In this document: positions 31,000-39,683 of the stretch, one piece after another | Layout: each line of letters opens with the position of its first letter | How positions within the stretch are numbered: position 1 is the first letter of the stretch | Source of the DNA: Lachnospiraceae bacterium | Lineage (GTDB): Bacteria; Bacillota; Clostridia; Lachnospirales; Lachnospiraceae | DNA length: 64,000 nt | Direction of reading: 5' to 3' | Assembly: GCA_014804755.1 (NCBI GenBank) | Contig: JAAUZE010000010.1 | Span: 179,407-243,406 of the forward strand | Translations under genes and position numbers: made by a program | The notes under the pieces: generated by a model | What the model saw: only the letters and a program-made list of their open reading frames with translations | Database searches by the model: none | Told to the model about the DNA's origin: nothing

Positions 31000-32490
31000 A
31001 TGAAGCTAAAGACGAGATTGCAGATTACATTTGTTGCAATGATCCTGATGCCCCTGCTGTTGATCGGCTTGATTTACGGTGTGACGCGGATTGCGTTGGC
31101 AAACACCTTTCGGGATCAGTACGGAATGAAGGCGGTGAGCGTATCACTCATTTCCAATCCGGTCGAGGCGTTCAGTGAGCTGACCGACGAGGAATATCGT
31201 GAGTTGTCCGCCATGGCGGAGGAGGATCCGGGGAGGTTGCTTGACGTTTCATACCTCGAAAGCATTGGCGCGCAGCTTGAGAAAAAAGCGTCCGGCCTTT
31301 TTGTTTTTGTAAACGGAGAAAATATTTATCATCAGTTCGCCGCCTATGATGAGGCGGCGGAAGTTTTAGAGGAGCTTGGCAAAAACATAGAGCTCGGCGG
31401 CGACGGATACTATCTGGGCGCGCGAAAGCTGCTGATCAAACAGCTTTATTTTTCCGGGCAGGAGTTCGGAGAAGGAAAAATCTATATCGTAACGCGGGTG
31501 CGCAATTTTGTTTCCGCGGGATTGCTGTTTTCCCTGATGATCCTGATTATTCTTGTGCTGCTCGTGACAAGTTTCTTTTTGACGGGGTGGATCAGAAACG
31601 GTGCGTTCACGCCTCTTTCGGAATTTAATGTCGCCATGCAGCGGATCGCGGACGGGGATTTTGACTATGTGCTGTCCACGGGATTCAAGGGCGAGATTTC
31701 CGAGCTTTATGAAAATTATAATCAGATGCGTCTGCGCTTAAAGGAGTCCGCAGAGGAGCAGGCGCAGGCGGATAAGCAGAACAGGGAGCTGATCAGCAAT
31801 ATTTCCCACGACTTAAAAACGCCGATCACCTCGATCAAGGGCTATGTCGAGGGAATCATGGACGGTGTTGCGGACACGCCTGAAAAAATGGACCGTTATA
31901 TTAAGACCATTTACAACAAGGCGAATGATATGAACCGTCTGATCAACGAGCTGACGATTTATTCCGGAATTGATTCGAACCGGATTCCTTATCATTTTCG
32001 CAAGTTGAATGTCGCGGATTATTTCAACGACTGTGTGGAGGAGGTCGGTTTGGATCTGGAGGGGCAGAATATCCGCCTGAATTATTCCAACATGACGCCT
32101 CCTGACACGCTTGTCATTGCTGATCCCGAGCAGATGAAGCGGGTCATTAACAATATTGTAAGCAACAGTGTCAAGTATATGAACCGGGCGAGCGGAACGA
32201 TCGACATTCGGATTCTGGATGAGATCGATTCGATCAGGGTTGAGCTGGAGGACAACGGGAAAGGCGTGTCCGCCAAGGAGATCGGCAGAATTTTTGAGCG
32301 GTTTTACCGTACGGACGCTTCACGCAATTCGTCGCAGGGAGGAAGCGGCATCGGGCTTTCCATTGTCAAAAAGATCATTGAAGATCACGGCGGATATATT
32401 TGGGCGACAAGTAAAGAAGGGGAAGGCGTCTGCATGCATTTTGTGCTTCGCAAGTTTGTGGAGAATCCGGACACCGTGCAGGCAGAATAA
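31000..32490 (+). CDS. Sensor histidine kinase
   Basis: Membrane histidine kinase of 496 residues. The N-terminal membrane helix (ITFVAMILMPLLLIGLIYGV) is followed by an outer sensory loop, a second helix near 168-192, HAMP (FNVAMQRIADGDFDY), the dimerisation box with the phospho-acceptor His (LISNISHDLKTPITSIKGYVEG), and HATPase: N box VINNIVSNSVKYM, G1 VELEDNGKGV, G2 GGSGIGLSIVKKIIEDHGG. The outer loop lacks a known sensor motif. The gene precedes its response regulator, with a 136-base gap and no terminator, so cotranscription is likely. A TATTATAAT -10 element lies about 60 bases upstream. Confidence 0.95.
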   Translation: MKLKTRLQITFVAMILMPLLLIGLIYGVTRIALANTFRDQYGMKAVSVSLISNPVEAFSELTDEEYRELSAMAEEDPGRLLDVSYLESIGAQLEKKASGLFVFVNGENIYHQFAAYDEAAEVLEELGKNIELGGDGYYLGARKLLIKQLYFSGQEFGEGKIYIVTRVRNFVSAGLLFSLMILIILVLLVTSFFLTGWIRNGAFTPLSEFNVAMQRIADGDFDYVLSTGFKGEISELYENYNQMRLRLKESAEEQAQADKQNRELISNISHDLKTPITSIKGYVEGIMDGVADTPEKMDRYIKTIYNKANDMNRLINELTIYSGIDSNRIPYHFRKLNVADYFNDCVEEVGLDLEGQNIRLNYSNMTPPDTLVIADPEQMKRVINNIVSNSVKYMNRASGTIDIRILDEIDSIRVELEDNGKGVSAKEIGRIFERFYRTDASRNSSQGGSGIGLSIVKKIIEDHGGYIWATSKEGEGVCMHFVLRKFVENPDTVQAE

Positions 32491-32626
32491 GGAATACGCA
32501 GAAACCGCGCGGGCGGAATGTGGAGTTTGTTAAAAATCGGCATACAGGATTTTGAAAGCCGACAGGAAGATAGAGATTATCGGGAAAACGCATATACGGC
32601 GGAAAATGGGAGACTGGAGGGATGGC

Positions 32627-33316
32627 ATGAGCCGCATATTGATTGTTGAGGATGAAAAGGAGATCGCAGACCTCGAAAAAGATTATTTGGAGCTTTCGGA
32701 GTTTCAGGTGGAGATCGCAAACGACGGGAATGAAGGACTGAATAAGGCGCTTTCCGAGGAGTATGCGCTCGTTGTGCTCGATCTGATGCTTCCGGGGATG
32801 GACGGTTTTGAGGTCTGCCGCCGGATACGGGAGGAAAAGAATATTCCGATCTTAATGGTATCGGCGAAAAAGGATGATATTGACAAGATCAGAGGACTTG
32901 GACTCGGTGCGGATGATTACATGACGAAGCCGTTCAGCCCGAGCGAGCTGGTCGCGCGCGTAAAAGCACATCTGGCAAGATATGACAGACTTGTCGGTTC
33001 TGGACAGAAGCAGAATGATATTGTGGAGATCCGGGGACTCAAGATCGACAAAACGGCGCGCCGCGTCTATGTGGACGGAGAGGAGCGGACATTTACCACA
33101 AAGGAATTTGATCTTTTGACGTTTTTGGCGGAGAATCCGAATCATGTGTTTACGAAGGAGGAATTGTTCCGCGAAATATGGGATATGGATTCGGTCGGAG
33201 ACATTGCGACGGTGACGGTTCATATTAAGAAGATTCGTGAAAAACTGGAATACGATACGTCAAAGCCCCAGTATATTGAGACGATATGGGGCGTCGGCTA
33301 CCGGTTCAAGGTATAG
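32627..33316 (+). CDS. OmpR/PhoB-type response regulator
   Basis: Partner of the kinase just upstream. 229 residues: receiver domain (ILIVEDEKEIADLEKDYLEL; phospho-acceptor Asp in VVLDLMLPGMDG; switch Lys in MTKPFSPSELVARV) and a winged-helix DNA-binding domain (IRGLKIDKTARRVYVDGEERTFTTKEFDLLTFLAENPNHVFTKEELFREIW, then VTVHIKKIREKLE and WGVGYRFKV). ATG 32627 follows GGAGGG by 5 bases. The RluA gene begins 11 bases after the stop. Confidence 0.96.
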   Translation: MSRILIVEDEKEIADLEKDYLELSEFQVEIANDGNEGLNKALSEEYALVVLDLMLPGMDGFEVCRRIREEKNIPILMVSAKKDDIDKIRGLGLGADDYMTKPFSPSELVARVKAHLARYDRLVGSGQKQNDIVEIRGLKIDKTARRVYVDGEERTFTTKEFDLLTFLAENPNHVFTKEELFREIWDMDSVGDIATVTVHIKKIREKLEYDTSKPQYIETIWGVGYRFKV

Positions 33317-33327
33317 AGAGTGCATGG

Positions 33328-33990
33328 ATGAAGACAGTCATTCTATATGAGGATCAGGATATTCTTGTCTGCAAGAAGCCTGCGGGGCTTGCGGTGCAGA
33401 GTGCGCGCGCATCCGAAATGGATATGGAGAGCGAGCTGCGCAATTATCTGCATGGCGGCGGGCTGCATGTGGTTCACCGCTTAGACCAGCCGGTGGAAGG
33501 GGTTCTTGTTTTTGCCAGAAGCAGTGCGATGGCGGCAAAACTGGACGCGCAGATGAAGAACGGCACAATGAAGAAGTATTACCGCGCGCTTGCCTGCGGG
33601 AGGATGCCCCGGACGGAAGGCGAATGGATCGATAAGATCGTAAAAAAGGGAAACGGCGTCGGTGAGATCGTGACGGACGGCAATGCGAATGCGGAGGCAA
33701 AACGCGCCGTGCTATCTTATCAGGTGGATTCGTATGACGCTGACATCAATGTCAGTAATGTTAAAATTTGTTTGCAGACGGGAAGATTTCACCAGATCCG
33801 TTTACAATTTTCCCATGCCGGACATCCGCTTGTCGGCGACCGCAAATACGGAGACGAGAACGCAAAGAGGATTGCGGAGGATTTAGGGCTTGCAAGCGTG
33901 GCGCTCTGCGCCGAGCGGCTCTGTTTTCGGCATCCGCGGACCGGTAAGCAAATGGATTTTAGCGTGACGCCCGGCTTTCATAAAAAATAA
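33328..33990 (+). CDS. RluA-family RNA pseudouridine synthase
   Basis: Isomerises uridine to pseudouridine in rRNA or tRNA. The 220 residues show VHRLDQPVEGVLVFARS with the catalytic Asp, the TGRFHQIRLQFSHAGHPLVGDRKYG motif, and a C-terminal LCAERLCFRHP region. No S4 domain is present, so it belongs to the short RluA/RluC-related branch; the target base cannot be set from sequence. ATG 33328 has a weak GAGAG site upstream. It may share a transcript with the two-component genes. Confidence 0.9.
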   Translation: MKTVILYEDQDILVCKKPAGLAVQSARASEMDMESELRNYLHGGGLHVVHRLDQPVEGVLVFARSSAMAAKLDAQMKNGTMKKYYRALACGRMPRTEGEWIDKIVKKGNGVGEIVTDGNANAEAKRAVLSYQVDSYDADINVSNVKICLQTGRFHQIRLQFSHAGHPLVGDRKYGDENAKRIAEDLGLASVALCAERLCFRHPRTGKQMDFSVTPGFHKK

Positions 33991-34029
33991 TTTTTTTCCC
34001 ATACTATATTCCGAAAGAATGGAGTGCGT

Positions 34030-35085
34030 ATGGGAAATTTTTTTGAGGACCTAAGAGAAGAATGGTATAAGCGGCGGATGCTTCGGGTGGTTTTGATCGC
34101 GGTAGCGGTCTATCTGGTCATGAAGTATGCGCTGACGCTTTTGCTGCCGTTTTGCTTATCCGTGCTCTTTGTGCGCTGGGTCATGCCGTTCGTCCGAAGG
34201 ATCGCAGGAAAGCGGCGGGGGATGAAAAGCACGTTTACTGCACTGATTTTGTTTGCGATCGGCGCGCTGCCCGTCGTACTGCTTCTTTTTTTGTACCGTG
34301 CGGCAGCGGGCTGTGTGCGGATGTGCATGTCAAATTTTAAGCTTTTTCGCGTGCAGTGCGGCGTATTCCTTCATACCTGCTGCTGTTATTTGGAACGTCC
34401 GCTCGGGATCGACGCGATTGTGATCGAAGAAAAGATCATGACGGCGGCGCGCAGTATCGGAGAGCAGATCAGCGATGAGGCGGTTCCCAAGGTGCTTGTC
34501 ATATCGGGGGACGTCCTTAAGGTGGTTGCGGCGATCGGTATTTTTTGGGCGGTGTTTTTTATTTTCAGCGTGCTTTTTGCAAAGGATTATGACGAGATCG
34601 TGGCGGGATGGCGCGAAAAACATTGGTTCGCCTATGTCAGAGAATTATATGACAAGACTGTCAGATTGATTTTTTCTTATATCAAAGCGCAGCTCATCAT
34701 CATGTCCGTCATCGGGGGCATTTGCAGCGTCGTGTTTTGGTGGGCAGGTTTTGGCACGCCCTTTTTATGGGGCTATATCGTGGGCTTTCTCGATATGCTC
34801 CCGTTTATCGGGACCGGCATTACACTGATTCCGCTTGCGATCTTTGAGCTTGTGATGGGACAAAACATGCTCGCCGTGGTGTTTGTCCTGCTCTATGTGG
34901 TGTGCTATTTTGCGAGGGAGTTTATGGAACCGCGCCTGATCGGGCAGCGGATCGGGATTCACCCGCTCATCATCCTGATGTCCGTGTTCTTAGGCGTGAA
35001 GCTCTATGGGATTTTGGGGATTGTGACAGGACCGCTTTCCTATCTGCTGATTCGGGAGCTTTCTTCTCACACGATTTCTTCTTGA
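34030..35085 (+). CDS. AI-2E family membrane protein (YtvI-like)
   Basis: Multi-pass membrane protein of 351 residues. About six to eight hydrophobic segments occur, with the family C-terminus FMEPRLIGQRIGIHPLIILMSVFLGVKLYGILGIVTGPLSYLL. The family name (AI-2E) comes from a possible autoinducer-2 exporter, but sporulating Firmicutes have several such proteins, including YtvI-like sporulation members, with unknown substrates. ATG 34030 is 6 bases after GGAG. The stop codon overlaps the -35 box of the proS T-box promoter. Confidence 0.8.
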   Translation: MGNFFEDLREEWYKRRMLRVVLIAVAVYLVMKYALTLLLPFCLSVLFVRWVMPFVRRIAGKRRGMKSTFTALILFAIGALPVVLLLFLYRAAAGCVRMCMSNFKLFRVQCGVFLHTCCCYLERPLGIDAIVIEEKIMTAARSIGEQISDEAVPKVLVISGDVLKVVAAIGIFWAVFFIFSVLFAKDYDEIVAGWREKHWFAYVRELYDKTVRLIFSYIKAQLIIMSVIGGICSVVFWWAGFGTPFLWGYIVGFLDMLPFIGTGITLIPLAIFELVMGQNMLAVVFVLLYVVCYFAREFMEPRLIGQRIGIHPLIILMSVFLGVKLYGILGIVTGPLSYLLIRELSSHTISS

Positions 35086-35110
35086 CAGAGCGCGGCAAAG
35101 ACATTAAAAT
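35082..35110 (+). promoter_or_regulatory. Sigma-A promoter of the proS T-box leader
   Basis: A perfect TTGACA and TAAAAT are 17 bases apart. The -35 box covers the stop codon of the upstream gene. Confidence 0.85.
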
Positions 35111-35119
35111 CACAGTATA

Positions 35120-35365
35120 TCGTATGGCGTTGAAAAGGGTTAGTACCTGTGCGGATGCTTTTCAGAGAGGGAATCAGAGGAACGGGATCGTTCCGTGGTG
35201 GGAGATTCCTAAGCGGAGGGCGGGGAACCTGCCTTGGAGCCGTGTATGTTAAATACACCGTAGATCCGGCGATAACGGATACAGAGCAGGGCGGAGAAAG
35301 ACCGTCAAGCAGGGTGGCACCGCCGATAACCTTCGGTCCCTATGATGGGATCGGAGGTTTTACTA
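35120..35365 (+). promoter_or_regulatory. T-box riboswitch, proline specific
   Basis: A classical T-box leader. Stem I runs from about 35135, with AGTA loop-E wording in GGTTAGTACC, the distal AGAGAGGGAA and GGTGGGAGATTCC parts, and a GAA-CCT-GCC specifier region. The CCT at 35228-35230 is a proline codon, which matches proS. The T-box sequence AGGGTGGCACCGCCG is at about 35311-35325. The terminator stem AACCTTCGGTCCC / GGGATCGGAGGTT with a T-run follows at 35329-35364. Uncharged tRNA-Pro should favour the antiterminator. Confidence 0.93.
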
Positions 35366-35396
35366 TGTTACGATCAGAAAGGAGCAGTGTGAAAAA

Positions 35397-36833
35397 ATGG
35401 CAGACAAAAAGCTGGTAGAAGCGATCACCTCTATGGAGGAGGATTTTGCACAGTGGTATACCGATGTGGTGAAAAAAGCAGAGCTGATCGATTACACGAG
35501 CGTAAAGGGCTGTATGGCGTTTCGGCCTGCGGGCTATGCGATCTGGGAGTTGATCCAGCAGCAGTTAGACGCACGGTTTAAGGAGACGGGGGTACAGAAT
35601 GTTTACCTTCCGATGTTTATCCCGGAGAGTCTTTTGCAAAAAGAAAAAGACCATGTGGAGGGCTTTGCGCCGGAGGTCGCATGGGTGACATACGGCGGCG
35701 GGCAGCAGCTTCAGGAGAGAATGTGCGTCAGACCGACCTCGGAGACCTTATTCTGTGATTATTATAAAAATGTGGTGCATTCGTACCGCGACCTGCCGCA
35801 GGTGTGCAACCAGTGGTGTTCCGTGGTGCGCTGGGAGAAAGAGACAAGACCGTTTTTAAGAAGCCGTGAGTTTTTGTGGCAGGAGGGACACACCGCTCAT
35901 GCAACGGCCGAAGAGGCGGAGGAGCGCACGATCCAGATGCTCAATGTCTATGCGGATTTTGTGGAGCAGGTGCTTGCGATCCCGGTTATTAAAGGACGGA
36001 AAACCGATAAAGAAAAATTTGCCGGAGCGACGGCCACCTACACGATCGAGGCGCTGATGCATGACGGAAAGGCATTACAGTCGGGAACGAGCCATAACTT
36101 CGGGGACGGCTTTGCGAAGGCGTTCGGCATTCAGTACACGGCCAAGGATAATACGCTGCAATATGTCCATCAGACTTCATGGGGTATGACGACCCGCTTG
36201 ATCGGCGCGATCATTATGGTGCACGGCGATAATTCGGGTCTGAAGCTTCCGCCGCGAGTTGCGCCCACACAGGTGATGATCATTCCCATTCAGCAGCAAA
36301 AGGACGGCGTGTTAGAGGCGGCGTCGAAGCTGGAAGACGAGATCAAGAAAGCGGGTATCCGCGTAAAAACGGATATTTCGGATAAGAGTCCGGGCTGGAA
36401 ATTTTCGGAACAGGAGATGCGCGGCATTCCCGTCCGCATCGAGATCGGACCGAAAGACATCGAGGCGGGACATTGCGTAGCCTGCCGCCGCGATAACGGA
36501 GAAAAACAGACGATCGCCTTAGAGGAAGCGGCGTCGAAGCTGCCTGCGCTCTTAGAGCAGATTCAGAATGATATGTTAGAGGCGGCGCGCGTGCACAGAG
36601 AGGAGCATACTTACACAGCCGTGACGATGGAAGAGTTTGAGAAGTGCTTTACGGAGAAGACCGGCTTTGTGAAAGCAATGTGGTGCGGGGAGCAGGAATG
36701 TGAGGACATTATTAAAGAAAAGCTCGCAGTCACGAGCCGCTGCATGCCGTTTGATGAGGAGAAGCTTGCCGATACCTGCGTCTGCTGCGGGAAACCCGCA
36801 AAAAAGATGGTATACTGGGGAAAGGCGTATTAA
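35397..36833 (+). CDS. proS: Prolyl-tRNA synthetase (archaeal/eukaryote-like type)
   Basis: Charges tRNA-Pro. The 478 residues match the short ProS type without the editing insertion: [26 protein letters not shown] and [11 protein letters not shown] (motif 1), [25 protein letters not shown] (motif 2), [15 protein letters not shown] (anticodon region), and a C-terminal zinc-like Cys cluster with [12 protein letters not shown] and [28 protein letters not shown] lies upstream of the ATG. Control is by the T-box leader, and a pair of terminator hairpins follows. Confidence 0.97.
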   Translation: MADKKLVEAITSMEEDFAQWYTDVVKKAELIDYTSVKGCMAFRPAGYAIWELIQQQLDARFKETGVQNVYLPMFIPESLLQKEKDHVEGFAPEVAWVTYGGGQQLQERMCVRPTSETLFCDYYKNVVHSYRDLPQVCNQWCSVVRWEKETRPFLRSREFLWQEGHTAHATAEEAEERTIQMLNVYADFVEQVLAIPVIKGRKTDKEKFAGATATYTIEALMHDGKALQSGTSHNFGDGFAKAFGIQYTAKDNTLQYVHQTSWGMTTRLIGAIIMVHGDNSGLKLPPRVAPTQVMIIPIQQQKDGVLEAASKLEDEIKKAGIRVKTDISDKSPGWKFSEQEMRGIPVRIEIGPKDIEAGHCVACRRDNGEKQTIALEEAASKLPALLEQIQNDMLEAARVHREEHTYTAVTMEEFEKCFTEKTGFVKAMWCGEQECEDIIKEKLAVTSRCMPFDEEKLADTCVCCGKPAKKMVYWGKAY

Positions 36834-36834
36834 A

Positions 36835-36896
36835 AAAGAATGGCGCAGATGCGCCATTCTTTCAAAGAATCCGCGAAGCGGATTCTTTTGCAATGA
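36835..36896. repeat. Dispersed hairpin element, copy 4
   Basis: Two hairpins in a row: AAAGAATGGCGC-AGAT-GCGCCATTCTTT and AAAGAATCCGC-GAA-GCGGATTCTTTT. The wording matches modules at 2863, 56970 and 58697. It lies just after the proS stop and may serve as its terminator. Confidence 0.75.
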
Positions 36897-36914
36897 GAAT
36901 ATATCTAGTAGATG

Positions 36915-36962
36915 AAAAAACAGGGTTGCGATGTACCGGTTACATCACAACCCTGTTTTTTC
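36915..36962. terminator. Bidirectional terminator between proS and the GGDEF gene
   Basis: AAAAAACAGGGTTG-GATGTA pairs with TACATC-CAACCCTGTTTTTT around a CCGG loop. T-runs occur on both strands; the 3' end of the GGDEF coding region lies inside the stem. Confidence 0.9.
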
Positions 36963-38040
36963 CGCCGTTCTTTCCGATGTATAGATTATTGTCCGCCTGT
37001 GTGATCGTTTCTGAGACTGTCATGCCTTTTTGGTAAATCGCAACGCCGAGTGTGAGTGTACAGTGAATCCACCGGCTGCTTGATTCAAAAATATGATTTG
37101 CGACATGGTGCCGGATACTCTCGGCGATCTGATAGGTCTGATCGTGCGTACTGTTGCTGATGAGGATGAGAAGCTCCTCGCCGCCCCAGCGGCACACATA
37201 CCCATGCTCGCCGACCTGCTCTACCGCGATCTGCGCAATGTCATGCAGGGCAACGTCGCCGAAGTCGTGTCCGTAAGTGTCATTGATTTTTTTGAAATCA
37301 TCGATGTCGCCCATGATGAGCGAGAAACTCAAATCGGATTGTAATGCCTGATCGATAAACATCTGCATACTGCGGCGGTTGTAAAGTCCGGTCAGCGGAT
37401 CTGTGTTTGCAAGCTGCTCCAGAATTGTATTTTGATGGCGAAGCTTTGCGTGTGTCCATTTGATCTCAAAGACGTAGATGAGCGAAAACAAGATCAAGAA
37501 TAGAAACGTACAGATCGAGTTAAACGTATAGATAGAGAATTCGATCACCGGATTGTCGATGGTGTAAAACGGTTCATTATAATAAGATAGAAATTTACAG
37601 CAAAGAAACAATACCGATGCAGCCACCGCACTCTGCGTGGCGATAACGAGCTTGCGCCGCGCCGTATTAAGCGTATAGCACACATAGAAGCCGACGGGAA
37701 TCACGCCGATGATATATTGTGCAAAACCGAACTTCCAGCCGATGCATAATGTGGCGACAAAGGAGTGCAGAATGATCTCAAAATAAGTGATATAGTATAA
37801 CGGCAGATATTTTTCCTTTTTGATCAGACGCGTGCTGAGCAGATAGGTAGCTACGCTTACCGTATTAAAAAGATATAACGGCGTGATGTGCAGAGCGATA
37901 AACATGCATAGCAAAAAAGCATGCACACATGCAATGGAATAAATCATGAAACTGAATTTTTGCCTGTTTGTGATCTGCTCTGTTCCGTTTAATATATTTT
38001 TTGCATATTCTAATTTCTTTTTCATCATCGTATCGTTCAT
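36940..38040 (-). CDS. Membrane GGDEF diguanylate cyclase
   Basis: Predicted to make cyclic-di-GMP. The 366 residues hold a six-helix membrane sensor region (about residues 28-195) and a GGDEF domain: TDPLTGLYNRRSM, the active site RWGGEELLIL (GGEEL, intact), and a late ADNNLYIGKNGGKNRVVM. The RxxD inhibitory site before the active site is not obvious. The start overlaps the mgtE stop by 4 bases, so it is cotranscribed with mgtE. The signal sensed by the membrane part is unknown; no EAL or PilZ gene is in this window. Confidence 0.92.
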   Translation of the reverse strand: MNDTMMKKKLEYAKNILNGTEQITNRQKFSFMIYSIACVHAFLLCMFIALHITPLYLFNTVSVATYLLSTRLIKKEKYLPLYYITYFEIILHSFVATLCIGWKFGFAQYIIGVIPVGFYVCYTLNTARRKLVIATQSAVAASVLFLCCKFLSYYNEPFYTIDNPVIEFSIYTFNSICTFLFLILFSLIYVFEIKWTHAKLRHQNTILEQLANTDPLTGLYNRRSMQMFIDQALQSDLSFSLIMGDIDDFKKINDTYGHDFGDVALHDIAQIAVEQVGEHGYVCRWGGEELLILISNSTHDQTYQIAESIRHHVANHIFESSSRWIHCTLTLGVAIYQKGMTVSETITQADNNLYIGKNGGKNRVVM

Positions 38041-39449
38041 TCAACTAAATGCAGAACCTGAAGCAGCAGCGCCCATGCCAGACCATAGTAGGTGACAACT
38101 GCGATCAGGTCGTTAATAGTAGAGATCAAAGGGCCGGATGCCACGGCGGGATCCACGTGAAGCTTGTGAAAAAACAGAGGGATGATCGTTCCCATCAGGG
38201 AGGAAATGATCATTGCCACAAGCAGGGATAAACCGATGCAGCCCGATACCGCAAAGGAAAACATCGGAGGCCTTCCCTTGACAAAATGGATGTAGAAACC
38301 GATCAGGGTAAAGGATAGCGAACCAAGTAATAGGCCGTTTACCAAACCGATGCGAAGTTCCTTTAGCACAAGCTTAAGCCGCGCGCCGCGCCCTAGCTCC
38401 TCATCCACAAGAACGCGGATGGTAACGGCAAGCGATTGCGTGCCGACGTTTCCCGCCATTCCCAAAATGAGAGATTGAAAGCTGACGATCAGCGTCAGCT
38501 GGGCGACAACCTGTTCAAACATGCCCGCGACCGTGGAGACGAACAAACCTAAAAACAACAGGGTGATCAGCCACGGAATTCTTTTTTTGATGCTCGCGCT
38601 AAGTGGTTCATTTAGTTCTTCCTCCTCGGTCAGACCCGCGAACCGCGCGTAATCCTCGCTCATCTGCTCATCGACGACTTCGACAATATCCTGCGCGGTA
38701 ATGATGCCGAGCAGCCGCTTGTCGTTGTCCAGCACCGGGATGGAATCCTCGGAGTAATCTTTTAACTGCTCTAAGCAGTCGTCCACTGTTTCCGTCGCAT
38801 ACACATACGGGAAAGAGGTCGTGATCAGGGAGGAAAGCGGCACGTTCTGCCTTGCGATGATTAGGTCGGGCAGGTCGATCGCACCGCAGAAGACACCGTT
38901 GTCATCCGTCACATAAATTGTGGAGATATTGTCGTTGTCCGCCGCCTGCTCCACAAGCGAGCGCATTGCCTGCTTGATCGTGAAGTCGTTTCGGATGACG
39001 ACAAAATTGGTCGTCATGTGGCTGCCGAGCTCATCCTCTTCATAGGATTGGATGAGGTCAATATCCCGTCTGGTCTGCGCGTCAATGAGCCGGATCAGTT
39101 CGCTGCTCTTATCGTCCTCCAGCTCGTCGAGCACGTCAACCGCGTCGTCGGCATCCATGCTCTCAATGATGTCCGCCGCTTTTTCGGCATCCAGTTCCTC
39201 GATGTACTTTGCGACGTCATCTTCCAGATAAGCGAAAATGTCTGACACCGCGTCGACGCCGAGCACGTGGTAGAGCCGTTTGCGCTCTAAGGGCGTTAAT
39301 GCCGCCAGCACATTAGAAATATCATTATCGTGGTAGCGATTTAGCTGCTCACGAAGTTCTTCCTCGGGCAGATCGCTCTGAATGAGACGGATCAGTTCCG
39401 GCTCATAGTCGGGACGCTCCGGATCTGAGTATATAGTTTTATCTGCCAT
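38037..39449 (-). CDS. mgtE: MgtE-type magnesium transporter
   Basis: Mg2+ channel/transporter of 470 residues. The N-terminal helical MgtE_N domain is followed by paired CBS domains (FTIKQAMRSLVEQAADNDNISTIYV and VDDCLEQLKDYSEDSIPVLDNDKRLLGIITAQDIVEVV) that sense Mg2+, a connecting helix and five membrane helices (IPWLITLLFLGLFVSTVAGMFE; MAGNVGTQSLAVTIR, a family motif). ATG 39449 lies 8 bases after GGAG; ATG 39488 is a longer alternative. No convincing M-box riboswitch is seen in the short upstream region. The GGDEF gene is translationally coupled downstream. Confidence 0.95.
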   Translation of the reverse strand: MADKTIYSDPERPDYEPELIRLIQSDLPEEELREQLNRYHDNDISNVLAALTPLERKRLYHVLGVDAVSDIFAYLEDDVAKYIEELDAEKAADIIESMDADDAVDVLDELEDDKSSELIRLIDAQTRRDIDLIQSYEEDELGSHMTTNFVVIRNDFTIKQAMRSLVEQAADNDNISTIYVTDDNGVFCGAIDLPDLIIARQNVPLSSLITTSFPYVYATETVDDCLEQLKDYSEDSIPVLDNDKRLLGIITAQDIVEVVDEQMSEDYARFAGLTEEEELNEPLSASIKKRIPWLITLLFLGLFVSTVAGMFEQVVAQLTLIVSFQSLILGMAGNVGTQSLAVTIRVLVDEELGRGARLKLVLKELRIGLVNGLLLGSLSFTLIGFYIHFVKGRPPMFSFAVSGCIGLSLLVAMIISSLMGTIIPLFFHKLHVDPAVASGPLISTINDLIAVVTYYGLAWALLLQVLHLVE

Positions 39450-39506
39450 TGGTACAACTCCTGCTTTTTCGTGAATCATTGATGACATAATAACCCAATT
39501 ATGCTA

Positions 39507-39535
39507 ATTATATCACAGATCACAGTGAATTCCAA
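39507..39535 (-). promoter_or_regulatory. Sigma-A promoter of mgtE
   Basis: On the minus strand TTGGAA and a perfect TATAAT are 17 bases apart. The spacer carries a TGTGATCTGTGA repeat that could be a regulator site. Confidence 0.65.
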
Positions 39536-39615
39536 ACCTATTTTGCGTTTGAGCGTGATTTGCAGCGATTCGGGTACGGATTGCAAACTTTTCTAATTTT
39601 ATGGAAAGATGGCTA

Positions 39616-39644
39616 TGGAAATTACACGCAGGCTGGCGTAAAAT
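39616..39644 (+). promoter_or_regulatory. Sigma-A promoter of ackA
   Basis: TGGAAA and TAAAAT are 17 bases apart, with a 35-base leader and GAAGGAG ahead of the ATG. Divergent from the mgtE promoter. Confidence 0.5.
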
Positions 39645-39683
39645 AGAAGCAGTGGTTTTATTTTTTGATGAAGGAGAACGAAT

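Noticed and set aside
24342..35085. A complete autoinducer-2 system from luxS and the AI-2E-family protein
   Set aside because: The AI-2E family name does not prove AI-2 export, the genes are 9 kb apart and sporulating Firmicutes have several such proteins.
39450..39683. M-box magnesium riboswitch before mgtE
   Set aside because: The leader is under 60 bases from the predicted promoter and shows no conserved M-box blocks.
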